NCBI GenBank assembly: GCA_900544465.1
Contig: UQVT01000017.1
Location: forward strand, 1 to 18,875
DNA from: an uncultured Collinsella sp.
GTDB taxonomy: Bacteria; Actinomycetota; Coriobacteriia; Coriobacteriales; Coriobacteriaceae
Reading direction: 5' to 3'
Length of the DNA: 18,875 nt
The stretch's first letter is position 1, and every line of letters begins with the position of its first letter. The translations under genes and the position numbers were made by a program. The notes under the pieces are model-generated. The model was not told the DNA's origin. It searched no databases and saw only the letters and a list, made by a program, of their open reading frames with translations. Below, piece by piece: positions 1 through 8,500 of the stretch.

Positions 1-52
1 CATCTACGAACCTAGGCATATGGAGTCATTTGGCACATCTTGGTGGTACAGG

Positions 53-87
53 ACCACCACAAAGGGGACAGGCACCTTTGTGGTGGT
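53..87. repeat. REP-like hairpin, copy 1 (upstream of the first surface protein gene)
   Basis: A perfect 13-bp stem (53-65 with 75-87, arms ACCACCACAAAGG / CCTTTGTGGTGGT) encloses the 9-nt loop GGACAGGCA. The same hairpin recurs at 2392-2430 and 9441-9475, but here it is in the opposite orientation: the loop reads GGACAGG instead of CCTGTCC. It ends 26 bases before the start codon and 13 bases before the ribosome binding site, so it probably lies in the 5' leader of the gene. Its shape resembles REP elements mobilised by RAYT-type Y1 transposases, but no such gene is in the window. Confidence 0.8.
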
Positions 88-113
88 ATGTCCCTACGAC
101 CAAGGAGGCCGTT

Positions 114-2105
114 ATGAACGTAAGCCACTTTGACAAGCAAGCTCAACGTGAGTCCACCTGCTCGCTGGTTCACGGTACCTGGCGTTGTGTGGGTGCCAAA
201 ATAGCTTGCGCCGGCGCGTGTGCGCTTATGGTCGGTCAGTTGCTGCTGCCGAGCGTGGCGCTGGCGACGGAATGCGCCGATCCCGCCGCTGGGACGGATG
301 AGGTTGCCGCGGCTCCGGTGACGCCGACGGTTGCGGAGGATACGGCTGCAACGACCGCGCCAGCTGCTTCGACCGCGCCTGCAACCGATGCTGCTCCGGC
401 GGCGCAAGCCACCGTTGAGCCTCAGCAGACAATCCCAGCCGATGCCGCCAATGAGCCTAGCGGTGCTGCGCTCGCTGGGCAAAACGCTTCTGGCGACGAC
501 AACGCCGCCATGCCGGCGAGCAACGCCATCATGCCCTGTGGCGTGACCGATGTGACAGGCGGGGGCGGCGTTAGGGTCAATACGACCGTGGTCGATCATT
601 ATACGAACTGCGAGCTTTCGGACAACATCACGCTCGAAAAGGGCCAGTCGTATACCCATGATTTTCCCGATGTTGAGGGTGGCATTCCAGAAGCGCTTGC
701 GAGCGAAGTTGTCGAGGTTAAGTACTACAGGGCCGATGCCGCTTCGGGCACTCTGGTCGAAGTTCAGGATGCGTCCATGTCCGACGTGACGGCTCGCTTC
801 GAACCCGTTGGCAATCACATGAGGCTGACGCTGACCTTTACGGGTGGCGCGGCAGGCGGCTCGTATCGACTCACGCGCAATGAGGCTCTCTATATTGGCT
901 CGGCACTGGAGTATACCGGAACTGACTATGAAGGCAGCTCGACTATCCTCAACGAAACCAGGTACGATTATTACCTCCGCTACGCCATCAATAGCGAAAT
1001 TACGCTCGTTGCGTCAGAAAACGAAGCCCTCCGTAACCTGAACGTCAACGACGTGAAGACCAACTACGCGCCCGGCGAGGCGCCCCGCGCGACCGCGACG
1101 ATTCCCGCTGCTGACGCCGACAAGTACGAGATCGCCTACGAGTGCTGGGAGGAGATGGATGGCAGCGACCCCGCGGAGCTCACGCCCGTTGCCTTCTGGT
1201 ATTCCGACCCCGCCAAGTATCCGACGGGCGCGAGGAGGATCGAACACTTCGAAGAGGGCAAGTTCTACATGTATTCCGTCGAGCTGAGGCTCAAGGGCGA
1301 CAATACCGTGGGCAATGACTGCATGATGTACGTCAACGGCCATTGGACGCACCACATCAAGACCGTCAACGGCGTCTTCGCGCCAAACGCTGACAATATG
1401 CTGTGCGAGCAGCCGATCGACGAATGGCGGGCCATCGACGTTATCGAGATCAACGGCGCCACGACCACCTTCAAGGCAGGCGATAAGCCGGTCTTTACGG
1501 CGAATGTTCCGACGGGCTCCAACTTCCTTCCTCAGTGTGAGTACTGGACGGGTAGCGACGGCAGCGAAGTGAACTCTCAGGAGTTCTGGGATCAGAACAT
1601 CACGAACCACATCGACGCCTTTAAGCCTGGCGTGACCTATCGCTACGGTATCTACCTCAAGCCCGCGCGCGGATTCTACTTTACGCCCAACACCAAGCTG
1701 GTGATCAACGGCCAGGAGTGCGGCTACCAGATGGGCGAAGCGAGTGTAGTTGATCCCGAGAGCGGCTGTATCTTCACTCTGTGGCTCAACACCGATTTGA
1801 CCTTTACGCCTGAAGCCACGCCGACTCCCGATCCGCAGCCTACGCCGGATCCCAATCCGACGCCGCAGCCCGAGGTCAAGCCCGAAACCAAGCCTGAGAC
1901 GAAACCCGAGACCAAACCCGCGGCTAAGCCGGCCACGACAACCGCCACGACCAAGACGGTTGAGAAAGCCGCGCCGACCAAGAAGGGCGATGCTGTCCTG
2001 GCTACCACGGGAGATACCACCGTAATGACGGTCACCGCCCTAGGTATCGCTGGCGCAACCGTTGCCGCTGCCGGCATCGCCGCAACCAAGCGCCGCAAGC
2101 GTTAG
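114..2105 (+). CDS. Sortase-anchored cell-surface protein, 663 aa, with two tandem Cys-containing repeat domains
   Basis: This is a secreted protein probably linked covalently to peptidoglycan; its ligand is unknown. The ATG at 114 is chosen because AAGGAGG lies 6 bases upstream and a long signal peptide follows: hydrophobic core at about residues 29-48, cleavage after ALA at 49-51. An upstream in-frame ATG at 30 would run through the hairpin at 53-87 and lacks a binding site. Residues ~53-135 form an Ala/Pro/Thr-rich stalk. Residues ~308-437 and ~440-562 are two diverged copies of one domain, each with the pattern AG(E/D)xP near its start, a late F..G..Y.Y.(V/I).L strand and a VNG/ING turn; each has three cysteines. 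A Pro/Lys/Thr-rich wall spacer (564-607, KPET repeats) leads to LATTG (629-633), a membrane helix and the tail KRRKR. LATTG replaces LPxTG, which suggests a class E-type sortase by analogy with other actinobacteria. I do not recognise a named family. Confidence 0.88.
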   Translation: MNVSHFDKQAQRESTCSLVHGTWRCVGAKIACAGACALMVGQLLLPSVALATECADPAAGTDEVAAAPVTPTVAEDTAATTAPAASTAPATDAAPAAQATVEPQQTIPADAANEPSGAALAGQNASGDDNAAMPASNAIMPCGVTDVTGGGGVRVNTTVVDHYTNCELSDNITLEKGQSYTHDFPDVEGGIPEALASEVVEVKYYRADAASGTLVEVQDASMSDVTARFEPVGNHMRLTLTFTGGAAGGSYRLTRNEALYIGSALEYTGTDYEGSSTILNETRYDYYLRYAINSEITLVASENEALRNLNVNDVKTNYAPGEAPRATATIPAADADKYEIAYECWEEMDGSDPAELTPVAFWYSDPAKYPTGARRIEHFEEGKFYMYSVELRLKGDNTVGNDCMMYVNGHWTHHIKTVNGVFAPNADNMLCEQPIDEWRAIDVIEINGATTTFKAGDKPVFTANVPTGSNFLPQCEYWTGSDGSEVNSQEFWDQNITNHIDAFKPGVTYRYGIYLKPARGFYFTPNTKLVINGQECGYQMGEASVVDPESGCIFTLWLNTDLTFTPEATPTPDPQPTPDPNPTPQPEVKPETKPETKPETKPAAKPATTTATTKTVEKAAPTKKGDAVLATTGDTTVMTVTALGIAGATVAAAGIAATKRRKR

Positions 2106-2141
2106 GTTTTGGCGGCGGCGCCCATCCTCGGCTTTAGCAAA

Positions 2142-2359
2142 ATCTCAATCTGTAACACCAAGCCAGTCAAAACGGCTCTAGATGTTACAGATTGAGATGA
2201 ACCGAATGGCCGCCAACCTAACGTCTCGATCTGTAACACGTAGCGGGGAATTTGGTCTCTAACTGTTACAGATTGAGACAAAGCGGGGGCGGCTGGAGCA
2301 ATATCTCGATCTGTAACAACTACAAGGCTCAACAGGGCCTAACTGTTACAGATCGAGAC
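2142..2359. repeat. Triple tandem hairpin array A
   Basis: Three inverted-repeat units share the arm consensus TCTCRATCTGTAACA. Unit 1 pairs 2142-2157 with 2183-2198 (16 bp, perfect). Unit 2 pairs 2223-2238 with 2264-2279 (one G-T wobble). Unit 3 pairs 2304-2318 with 2344-2358 (15 bp, perfect). Every loop is exactly 25 nt and the unit period is 80-81 bp. The sixth arm position is A-T in unit 1, G-T in unit 2 and G-C in unit 3, which suggests that pairing is maintained. Loop sequences differ between units but match the corresponding units of array B at 9190-9407. No U-tract follows any unit, so these are not ordinary terminators. The array starts 36 bases after the stop codon of the 663-aa surface protein gene. 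Confidence 0.92.
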
Positions 2360-2391
2360 AAACATCGGAATCGGTTCGCCGACCAGACCCC

Positions 2392-2430
2392 AAACCGCCA
2401 CAAAGGTGCCTGTCCCCTTTGTGGCGGTTT
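2392..2430. repeat. REP-like hairpin, copy 2
   Basis: A perfect 15-bp stem (2392-2406 with 2416-2430) has the 9-nt loop TGCCTGTCC. Compared with copies 1 and 3 the stem carries CCGCC/GGCGG instead of CCACC/GGTGG, a paired substitution that keeps the helix. It lies 33 bases after hairpin array A, matching the position of copy 3 after array B. Confidence 0.85.
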
Positions 2431-2439
2431 GCGCAGGTA

Positions 2440-2484
2440 GAACGGTAGGTTCGTATATATGAACCTACCGTTCGCTTTGTTTTT
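2440..2484 (+). terminator. 34-bp palindrome with T-tract: probable terminator, possibly an operator
   Basis: A perfect 13-bp inverted repeat (2440-2452 GAACGGTAGGTTC, 2461-2473 GAACCTACCGTTC) has an 8-nt centre and is followed by GCTTTGTTTTT (2474-2484). This fits a rho-independent terminator for the upstream surface protein gene. The centre contains TATATAT (2454-2460), so a -10 box inside a repressor operator for the next gene is an alternative; no convincing -35 box goes with it. No other promoter is obvious between here and the start at 2533. Confidence 0.55.
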
Positions 2485-2532
2485 GGACGACGATTACGCT
2501 GGATGACTTTTGGTTTCAGGAAAGGAACGACC

Positions 2533-5500
2533 ATGAGGTGGACTACTGTTCGAGCGCTTTGCCGCCGCCTGACCGTTGCCGCGGTGACCCTCACCATGGT
2601 GACGGGCTCGTTGCCCGCGGGCGCGTTTGCCGAGACCCTCACCACCGACGGCACTTTTGTGCAGACGGATAACGGCCAAGCAGCCGACGCCGCTCCCGCC
2701 GATTCGGCTGACGCCCAAACGTCAGACTCTGCTTCCGCCGACCCCGCGCCCGATGCCGGCGCTGCCGACCCCACGGTGCTCGATACCGGTGACACCCCTA
2801 CGCCCCCGGCCTCCGAGATTGCATCGGCGGCGGGCCTGACGGGCGCCGGGCAGACCGAGAGCACACCTGCGGGTACGCTTGCCACCGATCTTGTCGAGGG
2901 CAAGGAGCTCGCCGAACAGCAGAAGCAGGAGGAGACCGCCGAAGCCGAAGCAACCTGGAATGAGGATCTTGGGCTCTGGATGACCTCGAAGGGCGCCACG
3001 GGCGTAAAGGACGAATACGACGATGGCTACGTGGCCGGCGAGCAGACCCCCGCGCAGTACTACTTCTCGATTGATAGCCTCACCAACGAAATTTCTATCG
3101 AGTATGGCGACGCGGGCATTACCACGTTGGAGGTGCCCTCGACCATCGACGACAAAAATGTCGTAAGCCTTACGGGTATGGGAAGCGCTGCGCTCACATC
3201 GATCACCTTCGCCCCTAATTCGCATGTCCGCTCGGTTGGAGGCTTGGGCGGCAGCAGCATCAAAGAGATCGCACTGCCCGATTCGGTCGAGGAGCTCAAG
3301 AGCTATGCATTCTACAAAAGCAAGACGCTCCAAACGGTAACCTGGCCCAACAACGCGGCCTTTACCACGATTCCCGAGCAGGCCTTTAAGGAATGTGAAC
3401 AACTTGACGACAAGGTGGTGGCAACGCTGCCGCCTTCGGTCAAAACTATCGACTATCTTGCATTCGCCTATTGCGGCGTGCCACAGTTCTATGTCTCGGA
3501 CACAACAGTGCTCACCTTTACGCAGATCAATGTGCCGGGCACGGTGGAGCGGATTGAGCGCAATGCCTTTGACGGGTGCTCGCATGTGTCGTCGGTGACG
3601 ATCGGCGACGGCGTTAAATATATCGGAGCGCACGCGTTCGCCTCTCTTGATCCTGCGATTGCCGGCAAAGAGATTGTGCTACCCAAAAGCGTGGAAATGA
3701 TAGAGTGGGGAGCTTTTGAGAACACGAGATACGGAAACGAGACGAACCATAATGCCGTTGCCCTGCGCGTGATGAACCCCGATCTTCAGTTTGGTGAGGC
3801 GGGCTATCCGGGCGACTATAATGAGCGCGTGACAATCGATGGCGTAACGTATGCGATTCCCTTTAGTGAAGGCCAGACCATCTATGCCTATGCGACCGAT
3901 TCGGCTGGCAACCCCTCGATGGTCAAAAAGCTTGCCGATGCCGTGGCCGATCGCAAGGACTCCGTCGATTCCTCGAAGCCTGCCTACACGTTTGAGTGGA
4001 TGGGCGAGGCCGCCCAGATCACGGGCAAACTTCCCCAGGGCGCGGCGGCCGTGCTCGTGCAGGCGGGGCAGTCCACGCCGTTGCCGGTTGGCGATGACGG
4101 CAGCTTTACAGCGGACGCTCTCTCCAAGACAGCAGCCACCCTGCGCATTTCGCTCAGCGGTTACTATGACATGGTGCTGGCGCGCCCGGGCGACCAGATG
4201 ACGGGCACATGGAATATCGGAGAGATTAAGGCGGAGGACTTTACCAAGATTCCGACTTCGCGCGCGATTGAACTCAATGTGGCCTATCTCGAACCGGTCG
4301 CAGGCCAGGGTAAGACCGAACGCATTGAGCTCGATAGTCTCGTTAACATCGATCTGACGGTGAAGAACGGCGGCAAGACGCTCAAACCTGCCAAGGGCGA
4401 CAAGGAAAACGACTATCGTATCCAGGGTACAGCGCTCGTGGTGTCGCAGGCCATTGCCGACGCGGACCAGGATCTGGAGATAACGCTCGTGCCCAAAGAC
4501 AGCCTCAAGCTGGGTGGGGCGACGGCGACGGTGAAGCCTTCGGCCGGCAAGGTCGATATCGACTTGAAGCCTTGGGGCACGGCGACGGTCACGACCAAGG
4601 GCGACTACCAGGGAGCCAACCGCGTGCTGGTGTTCCGTACGTCCGACGGCAAACTGGTCGCCGACGGCGTTACCTATTTGATGGGTTACGAAGACGATGA
4701 CACCACGCCTATCATGAAGGCCGAGACGCCGCGCCTTAAGGCCGGTTCGTACACCATCGTCGCCTTTAACAAGACGAGCTACGACATCCAAGCGACGAGC
4801 TATTCCACGTTTAGCCGCCTAGGGCTGACCGTGGGTAAGCATATCGCGCAAAAGCAGGTGAAGATTGAGGACAGCAAACAGCTCGACGTGACGCTCGACG
4901 TCCCCACGTTTGACGTGGAGACGTATCGTGCCGAGCGCGGGCTGACGGCGGGCTCGGTTATCGCTGATTCGTCCGCGGTCGTTGGCGTGGAGACCGAGCT
5001 GCGCATTCATTACGAGCTCAAGGACAGCCAGGCTGCCAAGATTGAGATTCCGCTGGCCAAGGATGCCGTCGGGGATGTGTCCGCAGGCTCTCGCGAAGCC
5101 GGCGCCAGCTCCGAGGCCATGTGGGCTGACACAACTTGGGAGGGCGACAACCTCGTTCTCAATATGAATAAGGGCATGGGCGCCGATGTGTTTGTGCGCT
5201 TTAAGCCTAAGGCCGCGGGCATCTATGCCATCTCGCCGCTTATTACGCTGGGCGAGGTGACGTTGCCGCTGGGAAGCACCACACTCGAGGTTAGCGGATC
5301 GCGCATCGAGGTCGACAGCACCGACGTTCACAGCCTACTGGGCAATGTGGCCTACGTATACGCAGCGCCCGGAAAAAGCGTGCAGCTTACCGTGGGCGTG
5401 GGCGCCTCGGCCGCAAAGTACACCGGCAAGACCAATAAACTCGGCCGTGCCAAGATTGAATACGACCTGCCGCAGGATACGCTTGCCGCCGAGCGTGTGA

Positions 5501-8500
5501 CGCTCGAAGCGCGCGTGGGCTCGACCGCTGCTGCCGCCGCTGCTGCCGAGGTAACGGCTCGCAATTATGTGCGCTATGTTCCGGGCGCTTCGGTCTGGAA
5601 CTTTGATGTGACGTATCGTGGCGGTACGCAAAGCCTGGTCAAGGACGGCAAGGACACCGGCAAGAGTCTGTGGACCTTCCACCATCTGCCGCAAAAGAAG
5701 AACGCCTACTGGACGTTCGATATCACGCTCGAGGTGGGAAACGAAGAGGCCGCCGACACGCTCGACCTGTACGTGGACTGCGTGGATGGCAAGACGGTGA
5801 CGATTCCTCTGACTCAAAAGTCGCGCGAGGGCACCCATGTGCGCTATGTGGCGGAGTATGTGGACGAGGGTTACCTTAAGCTGCTCGACGAGTTTAACAA
5901 GGCGAATGACTCGACCTATGTGAACTGCGGCAACTTTGAGCAGATCTTTATGCCGCAGACCTACCGCATCTCCAATGCTCAGCTTATGACCATGCTGAGT
6001 TTTGACGCCAACGCTTCGGCCAAAAAGCATTCCGCCGCGGCCGAGGAGCGCCAGCAGGAGTTCTCGAATGCCGTGCAGCAGTGGCACGAGTATATGATGG
6101 ATAACTCGTTTAATGATGTCGACGAGGCCTTTAACGACGCGATTGACCAGATGGTCGCTGATGCGTTTGCCGAGGAGGACGAGAACGGTAAAGAGGACGA
6201 AGCCCAAGGTGGAGCTGCCCGTAAGGCTCGTCGCGCCCCTGCCGCCAGCGACGGCGAGGGTGATGGTGCTGGCAACGACGAGGCCGCGCAGTTTGCGGCT
6301 GAGCTCAAGGCTGCGGTCGGCGGGTCGGCGGCGCTGCTGACCCAGCAGGGCGACAGCTATGGCGTCAATGTGGACAAGATGATCTTTGAGGATGCTTACG
6401 GCACCAGCGAGGATTGGTATCAGGAACTCGCGGCGGCCCAGGGCGCGAACGCTGCGGATGCGGCCGCCATCAAGGAGCTCGTCGACCATGCATCGCGAGC
6501 GGAGTTTATTGCCCAGCAGGCCGAGGATCTGGTGGGCCAGTCGATGGGTATCGGCCAGCTCAACCAATACGGAAGCTGGAATGACGCAACCGCTGCGGCG
6601 CTCAACAAGTGTGCGGGCATTAAGGCCAGCGAGTACAACGGCCAGTCGACGAGCGGGTTTAACGATTTGGGCCAGGCGCTCGGCAGCTCGCTGAGCTACA
6701 AGGCGGCTGACGACGATACCGTCAAGGGCTTTAAGGTCGCCGCGCCCGATGGCGAGCAGACGGCCTATATCGAGTCGGAATTTATCGAGAACTCCAATAA
6801 CAACAAGAACCAGGCGCTTCTGTTTAACTCGATCGCCATGCAGTGTGACATTCTGGACAATCTGTACGATAACTGGAATGTGGTCCATAGCCTCAATAAC
6901 TCTACGATTCGCGGCTGGCTTATGGCTTGGAAGCGTAACGGCGACGTGAGCGCCCATATGAAGCTCATCCGCACGATTCGTTCGCTCAAGAGCTATAAGA
7001 TCGAGTGCGAGATGTTCGGACAGGTCTTTAAGACCGATGCGTGGAAGGCGGCCGGCCAGGCGTTTCCCGCGGCGACCCAGGGCATCGGCATCTTTACCGG
7101 CATTTACGGCGTGAACGATGCCAGCAAGAACTGGGAGAACGTGAACGTCCGTATGCAGAAGGTGAAGGGCGAGCGCGAGGGCTATGAGCTTCAGCATACG
7201 CGCCTGCTTGCCAAGCCCGAGAAGACCGAGGACGACTGGAAGTGCATTTACGCGCTGCGCGACGCCATGGAGAAGGCGCGTGCGTTTGAGGATCTGCTGC
7301 ATCGCCAGCTCTGCCACGACAGCACCGATGTGGCGGTGGGCTCCATTATGACAATCGCCGGCGTGCTGACGGCCGGTTCGGCGGGTACCGTGGTGGGCGC
7401 TGCCTATGACGCGGCTTCGACCAGCGTAGGTTCGGAGCGCGCGATTAAGCTGACCAATGCCGAATGCGCCTACGATGTTGCCTGCGAGCAGGTGGAGCGC
7501 GCGTGCCAGAATCGTATTACGGTCAACTGGGGCGAGCTGACTGATACCGAGGTCTACAAGGCCAACAAGGACGGCTTGATCTCGGACGAGAAGATGCAGT
7601 CGATCTTCGAGGCGCGTTATCGCAATGTGGCTGCCAAGGCTGCACCCGACCCTGCGGGCGTGGTGTACGAGGGCCTGCTGTCCAATACGGTTGAAGGCGC
7701 GACGGTTGAGCTGTGGAGCGCCGACGATGCGGCCGGTACCAATGCAGTGCGTTGGGATGCCGAGGAGTATGAGCAGGACAATCCGCTTGCAACGGGTGCG
7801 GACGGTGCGTACAACTGGAATACGCCGACCGGCTGGTATCAGGTGCGCGTGACCAAGGACGGGTATGAGGAGGCGCGTTCGGCTTGGCTGCGCGTGCCGC
7901 CGATTCAGACTGAGGTGAACATTGGCTTGGTGTCGACGGCGGCGCCCGAGGTGGCCTCGGCCCATGCCTATACCGATTGCATCGAGGTTGAGTTTGCGCA
8001 GTATATGGATGCGAGCGACGATGCCCTGGTCGCATTGTGCGCGCAGGGCTTGGGCGACGTGACGTATACGTGGCTCGACAAACAGGACGATCCCAATGGC
8101 AAGCCGCTGTCGCGCGTGCTGCGTATTCGCTATGCCGATGCGCGTGAGGCGGGCTCGACGGTGGCGTTTGAGCTCGACGGTGCTCGCAACTACGCCGGCA
8201 CGGCCATGGCGCGCTGGGCAAGTGGCGAGCTTGTCGTGGGCGTTCGTGCCGACAAGCTCAAACTCAACGTGGAGCAGGCCGTGACCATGCTTGATGGCGG
8301 TGACTTTGAGCTGGTGGCGCACGTGACCGATAAGGCGGGCAAGCCGTTTGCGGGCGCCAAGGTTAGTGTTGGGCTGGAGTCCTCGGCTATCTGCTCTGTC
8401 GATGCCACCCAGGCCGTGACGGGCGAGGACGGTGCGGCGACGTTTGTGCTGCATGGTGCTCTGCCCGGTTTGACGACGTTGACGGCGACGGTGGATGACA

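Noticed and set aside
30..113. Upstream start at 30 for the first surface protein
   Set aside because: The extension would translate the REP hairpin and put residues ahead of the signal peptide; the ATG at 114 has a strong AAGGAGG site.
2142..2359. CRISPR array interpretation of the hairpin arrays
   Set aside because: The repeated units are inverted within each pair, there are only three, their loops are conserved between the two arrays rather than unique, and no cas genes are near.
2252..2440. Small open frame inside the intergenic array
   Set aside because: It is made of repeat sequence, has no binding site and no counterpart kept in the second array.
5335..8454. 1039-codon open frame on the minus strand, opposite the giant adhesin gene
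   Set aside because: It is a shadow of the plus-strand gene in GC-rich DNA: composition rich in Arg/His/Leu, no recognisable domain, no binding site, while the plus strand has a signal peptide, domains and a sorting signal.
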